A stretch of DNA of 64,000 bases from Areca catechu (GCA_021397845.1 CM038038.1:60010748-60074747); one strand, 5' to 3'. Counted from the stretch's first letter, positions 43,348 through 56,066 are shown. The notes: generated by a model from the letters alone, not told the origin. Made by a program: numbers and translations.

Positions 43348-45204
43348 TGTTGGTGTGCGTCGCTACGCACCGATTTCAATACCTTAATTCCACTAATCTA
43401 AGGTAGAATAGTGGGAGTAAGGGTCGAATCCATAGGGACTTTAGGATTATTTCAAAAAGAACTTTTGAACATGAATGTTAATGTTTACTAATAACAGAAG
43501 AGTATAAATCCTATCACGAAACTACAACTAACTAACTAAGACAGATAACGAAAGAGTATAAATGCAATATATTAGAATCTTGGAATTCCAACTGGTTACT
43601 TGCTAGGTTGCTGGCACTCCACTTCTATGTAAATGATGTGTATGTTCTGATCCAGATATAATCTACTTTTGGCGATCACGACCCGTACTTGTCCTATCAC
43701 AGCCCGTTCTCCTGAAATATAGATTAGTTAGAAATCGAATGCATACAAGTTATAAAAACTCTTTTTAGAGATAATTTATTCCAAGAGTACAAACTGTAAC
43801 TATTGAATATAGCTTGTCCCAAAAAAATAAATTATGCCTAATAAGAATGAATCAAAAAAAAGACTCATAGAAATATTGAAAAGAAAGTCAGTCTTTTATT
43901 TCATAGAAAGTCAAGTACAAAAGATTAAAATAAAACTAAACCCCCTGTGCACAAGCACTATAGTGAAATCCCGAGAAGTATGATTCAGCCTTCCATCGTC
44001 TTGCAATTGGACCTAGAAATATGGGAATTGGACTGGATAAATGGTAGTGGATGGGAGTGGGATGAAATATGGAGAAATGAAGGGGAGGCGGAGTGGAGCA
44101 TACGGACTGGATGGCGAGATAGTAGTGGGGTGAGGAAGGATTGCAGAATGGAGCAAAGAAAATGGTAGTGGAGCTCCGAATGAAAAATAAAAGAGGTCGA
44201 GAGATTAAGGGTTTTATAGATGGAAAGCACTACGTCGGGCCCGCATGGAAATAGCGGTGCTTTCTTATATCTATCCTCGCACCTGCTCACATGATCTCCA
44301 TGATTTTTGTTCCAACTTTAAAACTCAAACTCCAATCATGTTTCTTCAGATCTTTCTTTCTCGAACATTATCTTCCGAAAATAGCAGTAATGAAAAGGAA
44401 CCGACAGTACCTCTATCGTGGTATCTCAAGTAAACGGAAGAAGGCACTTGGATCGGTATTGTGAGGATGCTCAATTTGGAGTAGAAAAGGAGGAGGTCCA
44501 ACTAGCCATTGTAGAGCTTCCTCGTGCTGGACGGTAGAGAGGAGGACGGTGAGATGACAAGGATCGGTTGGATTGGTAGACTGCAGTAGGAGGAGCATGA
44601 AACCGTGGGAGATGATGGAGAGATGTTAGGCGGTAGCACTTCGATGGTTTTCCGGGTAGAGGAAGCGGTGCAAGTGACTTCTCCAGGCGGAGGAGGTGAC
44701 TCCGAGGTTATCAGAACAATGGGTAACACCATGGATTGGCAGCAGGGAAGGGAGGATCATTGAAGAAGAAGATGGCTCTTGGAATGCTTCTTAGCAGCTT
44801 TTTTGGCCATGGGAGGCTCCTCCCGCGAGCACAGAGGTCATCAGCGACTTGGGCGGCATCGGAGGAAGATCTCCGGTGAGTTTTAGCTTAAATGAAGAAG
44901 CACGATCCACAGTTCTATTTTGTGGACCGTGATAATGGCATCTGACGGTCCATGCTGTGCTCTATAGACCAAGCGGTCGGTCCTTGGTGGATCAGCCGCT
45001 TTAAACTTCATGCAATGTTATGTAATTCCTTCAAAATTTCATTTTAGGTCCGTTCGAAGTCTGAATTGAGTGGCTTTTATGCCGTTGGACTCCTAAAATC
45101 GAGCTCTCGACATTTATGAAGTCAATTTCTATAAAATACCACATAAAAGTATCAATTTTAACTAAATAAAGTTGGATTAATTATCATAATTTTAATAACT
45201 ATCA
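43348..45204 (-). repeat. 3' LTR of LARD
   Basis: On the plus strand it opens TGTTGGTGTGCGTCGC and ends AATAACTATCA. It aligns with 48866-50739 throughout. Weak open frames inside it in both copies are not conserved as proteins and are left out. Confidence 0.85.
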
Positions 45205-45222
45205 CACCCCCAACTTGAACTT
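45205..45222 (-). promoter_or_regulatory. polypurine tract of LARD
   Basis: On the minus strand, GTTCAAGTTGGGGGTG precedes the LTR start TGATAG. Confidence 0.7.
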
Positions 45223-45995
45223 TGCTCGTCCTCGAGTAAAGCAAATGAATTGGTTATGTGTTACTAACTTATATATGAAGTAAAAATTATCTTAATAGTT
45301 CTAAAATTAGTTGATACCCGGTTAGACCATTAAAGAGGTACTTCATCGGATTACTAGTTCCATCCATTTAGTGGTGGTGTGAATTTCATAGAAGTTTTCA
45401 GGAATTCTTCTTTTCTTAACTTTCTATCTTACTGTCTAAATCCTCCAACTTACTTTGGTTTTGGTGTAGTATCAATTTATTAGTCTCTCACTTTTTCTTT
45501 TTCTTTTTCTTTTTGATGTAGAGTCAGTGTAATGTCTTAACAACTTGCTTTCTAGATGACCCTTGTGGTGAGCTTTAGGCCAATGACTTCCAACCAGTTG
45601 GCTTTAGGGCATTAGGTGTAAAACACCCTTCAAGCTTACTAACTTGAGTCAAAAAGGCTATGCATTAAGATTGTCTCTACTAAAGATTTCTTTATATCCC
45701 CTCCTTTTGATACAAACAACAATGCTTACTTAGGCAAAGGGGCCCGGTTACTTTGTGAGAAATGCTAAAAACCTTTTTATTAGACTTTTTTTTCCTGATA
45801 TTTCCACCTACACCATTATAAGTTAGATTCTTAATCAAGATCAACAGACAGAAGGGTCTTGAATTATATAAGAAAATTTTCTGGTCTAAACTCTACCATT
45901 TATGGGGTTTCCTTGATAATTTATCCTTTGATATCTCTAAAATTGTCTAAACCGTTAATCATTCCTTGTTTAGGAAGCTTGATTATTTTTAAATT

Positions 45996-46570
45996 GAGAC
46001 AAAGCTTGGTACAAAAAAATTGATTAAAGTTTTACTCGAGGATTAATTTAATTAGCCCCCCTAACTTAATTTTCATTGTCCCTAATGGAAAGAGATACTA
46101 AAAATATGCGACAATGAAAGATACCACCTGGAAGGGAACTCAAAGACTAGAAATTCCTGTGACGCCATACTCCTCCCAATTCATCTTTACTATTCTCTTT
46201 TTTTTTGGTGTGGATTTTTCTAAAAACAGAAAAATACATGGTTAAAAGCATAAACTGGGTTGCCTCCCAGGAGTGCAAATATCCATCGAGACAAAGCTTG
46301 GTACACAAAAATCGATTAAAGTTTTACTCGAGGATTAATTTAATTAGCCCCTCCAACTTAATTTTCATTATCCCTAATGGAAAGAGATACTAAAAATATG
46401 TGACAATGAAAGATACCACCTGGAAGGAAACTCAAAGACTGGAAATTCTTGTGTCGCCATACTCCTCTCAATTCATCTTTATTATTCTCTTTTTTTTTTT
46501 GGTGTGGATTTTACTAAAAAGAGAAAAACACATGGTTAAAAGCATAAACTGGGTTGCCTCCCAGGAGTGC
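45996..46570. repeat. 292-bp direct duplication inside LARD
   Basis: GAGACAAAGCTTGGTAC begins at 45996 and 46288. Both copies run through TTTTACTCGAGGATTAATTT to GGTTGCCTCCCAGGAGTGC with a few differences. Confidence 0.88.
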
Positions 46571-47984
46571 TAAGTTTAACGTCTTTAGCCGATGCTAAGA
46601 GGGAGTGTTACTGATATTGAACATAGGTACATCCCTCAAGAAGATTTTTAGAAGACAGGGTCAATCAGGAAGCCTTGTCAACATGGCAGAAAAATGTTCG
46701 TAAAGTACTCTACGATGATTATCCCTGATCCATAAAGTACAGGAGGTAAGCATGCTAGACCAAAATTGAAAAATTTTGTAATAATTTTGTTGAAGATTAG
46801 GAAGGGATTATGTGTGTAGTGCTGAGAGCGGGGATGGGGGCTTGAAAATTTTTTTATCTCTAGAAAGGTCTACCCTAATCCTATTCTCAGGTATGGTGGC
46901 CTTTTTATGTATCTTTAGAACACCGATTATTTGGTCTTCTTGGTTAGAGACCACCGGTGGAGTGTCAGGAGGTGTAATAGGAAGTAGGTTTAATTCTAGA
47001 TCTGGTGGTGATTCTAATAGGGGAGCTATTAGAGGGCTACGTGTTAGCTTATATTGTTCCATTCAGAATTGGGTGGGTTTGTAATGTGGTGTATCGAATA
47101 GGTTATCCCTCTCTATGATATATTCATCTACTTCACAATGAGCCATAAAGGGATCTAATGACTTCTGGGGATAACTTGGAGGTATGGCTTCCCTTGTTAT
47201 GTCAATTTGTTATGGTTCCTAGGGAGCCTCATTAATTCCATCATATCATCAATTTCTTCTTCCATCCCAGAAAAAGGAAGTGATGATTTTAGGGCACTTG
47301 GGAAGGGGGTCATCGATGAGTAGGATGATGATGGAAGTAGTTCATCCCACTAGTTTGGTTTCTTCGCCTCAGTCGAATCATATATATTAAACTCATTGAT
47401 AGATTGTTGCTGAGGCATGATTGGTTGTTGATATTGAGCAAATCTATCGACTTCTGGGTTAGTCTGAGGAAGATGTGGGTTTTGACTAATTTTTCCAATA
47501 TGGCCTATTGCTTGTAAAACATTTTCTTAAAAAGATAGGCTATAAGGAGTAGGAGAAGGTTGATAATCTGAATATAGCATATCGTAATAAGAAGCATCTA
47601 AGAACGAAGGTCTTTGGGGTACCGGGGTAACTACTGAATGTAGTTGCCATGAAAAATCTAATTGATCCCCCAACCTGGGTTGTAAACATCAAAATTTAAA
47701 TTTTCTCCTGATCTATAAGCCATATGAGTTTGATCTTGATAAATTTGATCATACCTAGACTCAGAAAATTGGTACATGGTTGGATATTTTATTTATTTAT
47801 TTTAATTAGAGTTCTAAATAAAAGACTCCTAAGAGATTCCTAAATTAAAAATAAAAATTTTTAATTAACTTTTTTTTTTGTCAAAGCAAGTGACACAATC
47901 AAAATCACTATCCTAAGGTTAACCTAAATCTAACAGCTCCTAACTGTTCCAAGGTTACCTTCGAGTACTCCAAGCCCAAGAGAA

Positions 47985-48340
47985 ATTAACTGACTTGGCC
48001 AGGTAAGTGTAAGGTTGGTGGGGGTTCCCCCATTGCTTGCTTTAGACACCAATTAAAATTGGTCAGGTAAGGGAACAGAACCAATTAAAGAACCACCTCC
48101 TTCGAGCTCTTGTCCCTGAACCACTTGCCTTAGACACCAAGCAATTAACTGACCTGAACCCGATCCAACTCTGATGTTCCTTTATTCTATTGAGCTCGAA
48201 ATTCCTAGGGCTAATGTTTAATTGATTTTAAAGTTAAAGGCTTAGGTCAATGCAAATGTTGGGTGGTGGTTTGTGGGCTAAAGAAGGGTATTGAACTCTC
48301 CACCTTATCTGGTTAAATGGGTTATGCCCTTAAAGTTAAT
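47985..48340 (-). other. LARD copy of shared leader module
   Basis: On the minus strand: GGTGTCTAAGGCAAGTGG...CTTACCTGACCAAT, then GGTGTCTAAAGC...GGGGGAACCCCC...CTTACCTGGCC. It includes the perfect hairpins CCAATT/AATTGG and GGGGG/CCCCC. It starts about 540 nt and ends about 860 nt downstream of the LARD PBS. Homology to the chromovirus leader extends to 48340. Confidence 0.75.
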
Positions 48341-48865
48341 TATGGAGAAATGAATGCAACAAACAAAATGTATGAACTAAAAGTTATCACACAAACAAAG
48401 TTAATCAAATTACTTACTTTTTATTAAATTTGGTGATTAAGTTTTTAATTTCCTAATAAATTATGAGATGTCAGGGTAAATTTTTTTTTTGATTTTGCAG
48501 AAAAGTAAATTTACCTAAGTTAATCTAAAAATCAGAAGCAAATATCACAACTTTTTTTTTTATTATTCAACCTTTTTGTATCCTAGGACGACCATCAACA
48601 TAACTTCTCAATTATGCTAGGACAACCTTATGTTAGGGCACTCAAGAATAAAAAATACAAATTACTATTTTTAAATATTTTTTTTGGATTTCCAAATTTT
48701 GAGTTTTGAAATTTAAAATTTTAAAATTAAAAATTTTGAGATTTGAATTTTTTTTTGATTTTAGAATTTTGAAATTTGATTTTTTGAAATTTGACTTTTT
48801 GAATTTTGAGTTTTATTAATTTTTTTTCAAAATAATGCCAAAAGTCTTGGGCAGCGGAGCCAAAA

Positions 48866-50739
48866 ATCTAGTTTGCGTCACTATGCACTGATTTCAATAC
48901 CTTAATTTCGCTAATCTAAGGTAGAATAGCGGGAGTAAGGGTCGAATCTATTGAGAGTTTAGGATTATTTCAAAAAGAACTATTCAACATGAATGTTAAT
49001 ATTTACTAATAACAGAAGAGTATAAATCCTATCATGGAACTACAACTAACTGACTAAGAAAAATTAACAAAGGAGTATAAATGCAATAGATTAGAATCTT
49101 GGAATTTCAACTGGTTACTTGCTAGGTTGCTGGCACTCCACTTTGATGCAAATGATCTATATGTTCCGATCCAGATAAAATCTAATTTTGGTGATCATGA
49201 CTCGTACTTGTCCTATCATGGCCCATTCCCCTAAAATATAGATTAGTCAGAAATCGAATGCATACAAGTTATAAAATTTTTTTTAAGAGATAATTTATTC
49301 CAAGAGGTCAAACTATACCTATTGAATATAGCTTGTCCCAAGAAAATAAACTATGTCTAATAAGAATGAATTAAACAAAAGACTCATAGAAATATTGAAA
49401 AGAAACTCAATCTTTTATTTCATAGAAAGTCAAGTACAAAAGATTAAAATAAAACTAAACCCCCTGTGCACAAGCACTATAGTGAAATCTTGAGAAGTAT
49501 GATTCAGTCTTCCATCATCTTGCAGTTAGACCTGGAAATACGGGAATTGGATTGGATAAATGGTAGTGGATGGGAGTGGGATGGAATGCGGAGAAATGAA
49601 GGGGAGGTGGAGTGGAGAATACGGACTGGATGGCGGGATAGAATTGAGGTGAGGAAGGATTGCGGAATGGAGCGGAGAAAATGGTAGTGGAGTGCCAAAT
49701 AAAAAATAGAAGAGGTCGGGAGATTGAGGGTTTTATAGATGGAAAGCACCGCATCAGGCTCGCATGGAAATAGCGGTGGTTTCTTATCTCTATCCTCGCA
49801 CTTGCTCGTATGATCTCCATGATTTTTGTTCCAACATTAAAACTGAAACTCTGATCGTGTTTCTTTAGATCTTTCTTTCTCGAACATTATCTTCCGACAA
49901 CAGTAGCTTCCAACAACAGTAGCGATGAGAAGGAACCAACAGTACCTTTGTCATGGTATCTCAAGTAAATAGAAGAAGGCACTTGGATCAGCATCATGAG
50001 GATGCTCAATTTGGAACAAAAGAGGAGGAGGTCTGACTAGACATCGTAGAGCTTCCTCACACTAGACGGTAGAGAGGAGGATGGTGAGATGGCAAGGATC
50101 AGTCAAATCGGTGGACTGCAGTAGAAGGAGCATGAAACCATGGGAGATGATGGAGAGATGCTAGGCGACAGCACTTCGATGGTTTTTCGACCAAAGGAAG
50201 CAGCACAAGTGACTTCTCCGGGTAGAGGAGGTTACTCCGGGGGTGTCAGAACAATGGGTAACACCATGGATTGGTAGAAGGGAAGGGGGGATCGTTGAAG
50301 AAGAAGATGGCTCTTGGAATGCTTCTTGGTAGCTTTTTTGACCTTGGGAGGCTCCTCCGGCGAGCACGGAGGTCGCTGGCAGCTTGGGCGACGTCGGGGG
50401 AAGCTCCCTAATGAGTTTTGGCTCAAATTTAGAAGTGTGGTCCATGGTTCTATTTCATGGACCGCGATAATGGCATCTGGTAGTCCATGCTGTGCTCTAT
50501 AGACCGAGCGATCGGTCCTTGGTGGACCGATCGCTTTAAACTTCATGCAATGTTATATAATTCCTTCAAAATTTCATTTTGGGCTTGTTCAAAGTCTGAA
50601 TTGAGTATCATTTATGCCGTTGGACTCCTAAAATCAAGCTCTTCACATTTATGAAGTCAATTATTGCAAAATACCACATAAAAGTATCAATTTTAACTAA
50701 ATAAAGTTGGGTTAATTATCATAATTTTAATAACTATCA
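48866..50739 (-). repeat. 5' LTR of LARD
   Basis: Partner of 43348-45204. The inner edge next to the PBS is degraded (ATCTAGTTTGCG against TGTTGGTGTGCG), so its exact boundary is approximate. Confidence 0.8.
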
Positions 50740-50943
50740 AAGGCCGCGCGGTTCGTGTTGATGGATGGACAGCTTTATCGGAGGTCTTATTCCAACCCCA
50801 TACTGAAATGCTTGAGGCCCTCAGAAGCCGCCCACATGCTCTAAGAGATACATGAAGGCGTCTGCGAAAATCATGTGGGGGGCAGGACTCTGGCTTACAA
50901 GGCGCTCTAGCAAGGATACTTCTAGGAGACCATGTGGGAGGAT
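50740..50943 (+). pseudogene. pol: integrase N-terminal fragment of the third Tat-type element
   Basis: It continues the coding interrupted at 43347 and matches 10506-10705 of the intact copy: AARFVLMDGQLYRRS and the zinc-finger region HEGVCENHVGGR. A stop lies in the middle. Cut by the SIRE-like LTR at 50944. Confidence 0.85.
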
Positions 50944-51284
50944 TGTTGTCCATTAAGCAATCTAAGAGTGGGAGTGAATTGGCTTTTTAAAAATTATATG
51001 CAAGTGTATGTGCCAATTTAATAAACGAAACAAGTACTAGTGAGATATTTGTGTAGTGTGCTCTTAAAGAGTGTGTAGCGAAAATTTAAATTACAATGAA
51101 TGATAAGAGCAAGTAGAGAGAGACAATTAATCACAAACATAATCCAAGTATATTGGTTCGGTGCTCTCCAAGGCACCAACATCCACTCCCCAAGGTCCAC
51201 TTGGAAATTCACTATAATTACTCATGATTACAGCCGATTAGTTTTTCGGGCTCACTAATCAAAATCCCTTTTAGTTTTCTCAAG

Positions 51285-51435
51285 GCTCACCAAAAGAAAC
51301 CTCTTAGTTTTCAAAGGCTAACCAAAAACCTCCTTTGTTTTTAACTAGGCTAACCAAAAATCTCTTTGGTTTTCAACTAGGCTAACCAAAAACCTCCTTG
51401 ATTTTATTCTTAGGCTCACCAAAAACCTTTACAAC
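51285..51435. repeat. short tandem repeat, ~38 bp, about four copies
   Basis: Units of the type GGCTAACCAAAAACCTCCTT followed by a GTTTTCAACTA segment repeat four times with variation. Confidence 0.75.
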
Positions 51436-51837
51436 AAAGTATGAAATAAGATAAATAATACAAGAAAAGCTTTCTAATAAAAATTGGTATCTCTTTGAAG
51501 TTTGACGAAGATGCTTGTCTTCAATTTGATGAAGCCTTAATCAATACTCAAAAGTTGTTGGACTTGATGGCTCTTGATTGCTTCGAATGCTTGAAGGCTT
51601 CTTTTCTTGGAAGTAAAAGCTATCAATGAATGTATGAGTGAATGCACTTGCTTTCTTTTTTTTTATTCTCTATTCATTCTCTCTCGATTTCTCTTCAATT
51701 TGAATCACTTAAATACTATCCCAAGGTCCGAAAGATAGTTTATGATCGTTAGACACAAGAAACTAGCCATTGGAAGCAAAAAAGAAAAGTTCTGCATTTG
51801 AAAAAACTAGTCATTATTGTTTTTAGAACTCCAAGTA

Positions 51838-52220
51838 TCGACATTTCAAACTGTGAGTCGATACTTAGGGTCGACACATAAGTCCCATGAGTTGACACCT
51901 AGATCAAAATTCTGCATTGAAGCTCTCTGGAAATCTCAGTTGAGTCGACACTTCATCTGGTGAGTTGACACATGAGTCGACCTTATTATCCATGAATCGA
52001 TACTTGAGGCAAATCTTGGATTTCAGCATGTTCTGAAAAAATTCTATCTCAGGCTTTGAGTCGATCCTTGAGTTGATACCTTGAGTCAACACTTGAATGG
52101 CATGAGTCAACACTTCAAGCATGCCATTGAAACTTCTCTCTACGTGCCGGCTTGAGTCGACACTTGCACTATCATGAGTCAACACTTGAACTATGAGTCG
52201 ACATTTTGAGTCAACACTTG
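51838..52220. repeat. degenerate GAGTCGACACTTGA repeats in SIRE-like LTR
   Basis: About fourteen copies of GAGTCGACACTT or variants (GAGTTGACAC, GAGTCAACAC, GAATCGATAC) at irregular spacing of 15-45 bp. TCGA/TTGA/TCAA variation at the core suggests C-to-T and G-to-A decay of a TCGA-containing word. Confidence 0.75.
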
Positions 52221-52488
52221 CTGAAACTTCTTCAAAAATGACTGAAACTCTGCTTAATCCTTTTTCAACTAAACTCATTAATTCCTTTCAAGCAAGTCTT
52301 AAATACTTAAGTCCATTAAATATTGATGTTTCAACCATAGAAAGGGCTTCTTCAATCTTTGACAAGTAGTTCAATTTTGCTGATTTGATGAGTACCTTTT
52401 TCTATTAAAAATACACTTCAAAGAACTGTTAGTACTCAAACATACTTAGGTATTTTGTTAATCATCAAAATCCTTAACAGAGTCAACA

Positions 52489-53400
52489 ATCTCTTCTTTT
52501 TTTATGATGACAAAACCTTTGAGTATACTCCATATAATAAGCTCTTAAAAATTTTCAATAGTATAAAACTTAATGCAATTTGTACTAGAGTAAAGTTAAA
52601 AGGTAAAAAGTTTAAGTCAAGAAACTTATTTGAATTGAATTTGAACCATAAAAAATATTAGAGCTAAAATTACATGAGGCATGATACTCTAAATGTGAAT
52701 CAAGGTTAAATCAAACTTTAAGAATAAGCATTTTAGCATTGAAACATAATAAATGTAATCATCAGAAAAATCTTTGAATAAAAGATTGAAGAGTATAGAT
52801 ACTCGCCCTCGAAAGGTAATTCGAAAAACTGAATTTCAAAGAGTTTTCATAAACTGAAAAACTAATTTCAAAGATTTTGCAAGAAATTTTAGCAAACTGA
52901 TTACTCTCCCTCACTTATTGCTCTAATTTTACTTTTCTTTTACTCACTCTTATTTTTCTCTTTCACTTCCAATTACTTTTCATTTAAATCTCCCCCTTTA
53001 TCATTTACCAATAACAAGTCATCCTTTTCTCCTTTATCTCTCACTTATCTTTAACTTACCTCACTTATCTCTCCCCCTTTTTGTCATCATTAAAAAGGAT
53101 AGAGAGAAGAAAAAATGAGAATTACAGAAATTAAGCAATAATCACATGAGATAATAACCAAAGACAAAACATTAATATAAAAACTTTCATTCATTCAATT
53201 CAAAAGTTCATACATTGATACAAACTTTGATACAAAGATACAAGATGGTAAACAAACAAAGATACACACAAGTAATGCTGAAATGTAAACTATCTAAACA
53301 TAAAGACTATCCTAAGAAGAGTGCTCCTCATCACCAGATGATCCAATCTCAATCGATCCAGTATCTCTAGAAGGTCAGGATCACAGCCACATGGGTTGAA
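52489..53400 (-). other. SIRE-like 3'UTR, no gene seen
   Basis: A PPT (AAAAAAAGAAGAGAT on the minus strand) adjoins the LTR. A second PPT-like tract (AAAAAGGGGGAGAGA, about 53075-53090) lies upstream, as in the plus-strand copy. AT-rich, without supported coding. Confidence 0.55.
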
Positions 53401-54544
53401 GATCAAAGAGTCTGGTCTGAGTTGGTCTCGATACATCACGATGGCCTCATCCTCTGTGTCTGACATAAGCTATCCCTCTGGCTGGTACAGAAAAGGTAAA
53501 AGCTATATCAGTAGCAAGAACAGAACTGACCAGAGCAATAGTATCAAAAATAGTAGGAAGGGGGGTTTGATCAAACATTGGTCCAGAGTCAAGATGCTGG
53601 AAACCAGGGATATAAAATCCTAGTTCCCTGATAAGGGAAGATGTATGAATAGGTGGAGAATGTAACACAAAAGTATCAGAAGATGGAATGATAGGAGTAG
53701 GTGCAGGAATGGAAGTGTGATCATAGTGTGATCATTTGGTCTGGAGAGAGGAGTGGATAAAATTAAAGTCTGAATGATCGAGGTGCATCAGAAATGGGAC
53801 TCCTAGAAGTATCAGCTACAACCTCTGGCTCTGGTTCCATCCTAAAATCTTTCAAATCAAACTCTACGGAGTTTGACTGATCATCTGTCATGTCAGGTCC
53901 TGGAGCAGGTGGTGCTGGAGGTGAATCAAATGGAGCTGAAGGTGCAGGAGCTCTGCCTGATGAAGGTCTGGCTAAATCAGACAAAATGGCAGAGATGCCA
54001 TCACTCAATCCTCGATAGCTCTCCCTCATCTCCATATGAATCCTATCGACTCGCTGATGAATAATCATTACCTCAGTCTCAATGTGAGTGACCCTATCCT
54101 CTAAACTGTCAGTAGCATCGGGAATATCTGTCTATATAGGAGTGGCTAGCTCAGGATGAGTAGTAGACTCTGGTTATGCTGAAGGCTCGAGCTGAACCTC
54201 AGGGATATCACTAGGTGGCTCTAAGGGCCCTGCCTCACCTAAAAAGATATGCTCCTCCTCCGCCACATCGTCATCTCTGTCAATGGCCTGACCAGATATG
54301 TGTGGTCTCCACCAGCCTCTGACAAGCTGGTAACCCATTCGGTGAAGTGATCTAACATCATCGATGTTTGTGTGTAGCAGTTGTCTATACGGCTCATCGT
54401 CTATGACCACTCTATAAGCTCTAATAAGTAATATCAACCCCATCCTGTAGGGCAGACATAGTCTCTGGCTGATCGATGCCTCTATCAACGATGTACCATG
54501 AGCATTAAGAGGCATACTGGAGTGTTCTTTACCAGAGAAACCAT
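53401..54544 (-). pseudogene. env-like region of SIRE-like element
   Basis: On the minus strand the first segment (54515-54174) carries the LPYRMG and RQLLHT motifs shared with 3-977. The next (54068-53763) has a helical stretch RVDRIHMEMRESYRGL and a Pro/Ser-rich acidic part. Further decayed frames run to about 53400. Stops separate the segments. The N-terminus is cut by the chromovirus at 54545. Confidence 0.55.
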
Positions 54545-55968
54545 TGATGCGGGACTAATATGCATGCAATTCTTTTTGTATGTTTCATATGTGGGGTTAG
54601 ATGATTAATTCCCGAATTTCAGATCAAAATTAATCGTAGGGAATTTTGTATAAATTTTTGAAGCTAAGCATGAAGATTATAACCTAGAAAAGTACTAAAG
54701 AAGGATTGCCGGTGCTGAGAAGCCTCGATTAGGGCAAGTTCTCCTATAATATAAAGACTGGAGGTAGAGGGGGTGTACCTGACAATGTCTGAAGTGCCTG
54801 GTGAAGATCGCAGCAAAGGGATCTCTCATTCCTCGATGGATGCGGCCAGGAAAACTGAGCCAAAGACCCGCGGATACCCGATTTTTTGCTGGTGGTCCGA
54901 TTGAGGCTTGGCTGGTGTCGTTGGATTCGTAGGAACTCGGGAACCTGCAAACGACCTGTCAGGGATTAGAAAACTCAGAGGAAATCAAAAAAACAAAGGA
55001 AAATAGCAAAGGGAAGAAGTTTTGGTGGGGGCTGGAAGGATGGTTGGCGGCAGGAAGATTGTTGCAAACACCGAGAAGAAGAACTCTCAAACCCCTTTAT
55101 GCACACAGCAGGGTAATCACACAAAACAATATAAGAACTCAAGGTTTATTTCATATCAAAAATCAATCATCATACAAGAGACTAGGGTCCTTTAAATAGA
55201 CCCTTAGTCTTGGGCTCCAAGTAAGGACACATTAGTCTTTACATAAGAATCCTACTGCTACTCAAACCCTAGCTAGAAAATAAGGAAATATTAGGTAGAA
55301 AAAATCCCTAAAAATTCTCTTGACTTGGTCAACACTGCAAGGATGCATAGGGGGGCGTGTTGGGCTTCTAAGAGCAGCAAGAGGCTGGACCAAAGGGGCT
55401 TGGGCGCATGGGCTTGGACCTCTGGAAGCTGGGGTGGCCTGGTAGCCAGGTAGCAGGAATATTCCTTGGTATCTTGCTTCTTAGGGGCTTGGGCTTGGCA
55501 CCTAGGCTTGATTTCTTTGGGCTAGGATGCAGGTGGACCTCTGATATCATGGATGCCCTAGTCTATGAATATATTCTGGCATCTGGAAGGGAATCTGGGC
55601 ATCTAGAGGGTATCTATAAGGAATTAGGGTTTTCTGAATTTTCTTCCTGGGGTCTTCAAATCTTCAAGCTGGGTTGGACTTGGGCTCATCTTCCATGTCT
55701 TCAATCAGGTTGGACTTGGTCTTCATTTGTATGATGTAGTCTTGAATCTTCAATATGCTTGGACAGGACTCAAAAAAATAAAATTAGCTCGACATGAGCT
55801 AACTAACACTTAACTGAACTAGCTCAACATGAGCTGACTAATACAGGACTCACATAAAACAACTCAGCTGGACTAACCTTTATTACAGTGGACTCGAATG
55901 TCTTTTAAGTGATCCACAGAAGGTTGAGAAGCCTCTACCTTATTCTGGTACCTCTGGTGTCCGCACCA
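54545..55968 (-). repeat. 3' LTR of chromovirus derivative
   Basis: Aligns end to end with 59043-60468 with scattered substitutions. A purine-rich CCCCGGGAGAAT tract lies next to it on the minus strand (about 55969-55982). Confidence 0.9.
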
Positions 55969-56066
55969 ATTCTCCCGGGGTGGGAGGAACTCGACCCTGT
56001 CAAGTGAAGATCAGACTGGCTCACATATCTCTCGAGAAGGTATGGGTTGAGGCATTGCAAGTCCTC

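Larger units (their letters stand above)
45223..48865 (-). other. LARD internal region, no gene seen
   Basis: 3.6 kb of AT-rich sequence with only short, unconvincing frames. It contains a direct duplication (45996-46277 and 46288-46570), a leader module (47985-48340) and A/T-simple sequence with repeated TTTTGAAATTTGA words (about 48670-48830). Confidence 0.6.
43348..50739 (-). mobile_element. LARD-type non-coding LTR element inserted in the third Tat-type element
   Basis: Two ~1.86 kb LTRs (43348-45204 and 48866-50739) flank 3.66 kb without usable coding sequence. On the minus strand the LTR starts TGATAGTTATTAAAATT, preceded by the PPT AAGTTGGGGGTG, and the right-hand LTR is followed by a PBS-like TTTTTGGCTCCGCTGCC. 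Orientation is therefore minus. The large size and lack of ORFs define a LARD. No clean target duplication: GAATG (left) and AAAGG (right) could each be one step from GAAGG. LTR divergence is visibly larger than in the other pairs. Confidence 0.82.
37746..50943 (+). mobile_element. Third decayed Tat-type element, split by LARD
   Basis: LTR (about 37746-39369), PBS (39370), gag, protease, RT, RNase H and integrase N-terminus run to 43347, then resume at 50740 for another 200 bp after the LARD. The resumed text (50740-50943) matches integrase zinc-finger coding of the first Tat element at about 10506-10705, and the text before 43347 matches the coding immediately upstream. It is cut at 50944 by a SIRE-like LTR. 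Many stops and frameshifts. Confidence 0.85.
50944..52488 (-). repeat. 3' LTR of SIRE-like element
   Basis: On the minus strand it begins TGTTGACT and ends GGACAACA, a clean TGTTG...CAACA inverted terminus. It contains two internal arrays: GGCTAACCAAAAACCTCC words (51285-51435) and GAGTCGACACTTGA words (51838-52220). A TATA-like TATTTAAG lies on the minus strand near 51710. The partner LTR is outside the window. Confidence 0.72.

Noticed and set aside
44502..44732. Pro/Ser-rich minus-strand frames in the LARD LTRs (also 50161-50546)
   Set aside because: Frames are not preserved between the two LTRs and show no known domain.
55408..55734. Plus-strand frame in the chromovirus LTR, repeated at 59908-60297
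   Set aside because: Present twice only because LTRs are duplicates; it ends at different places and has no domain.
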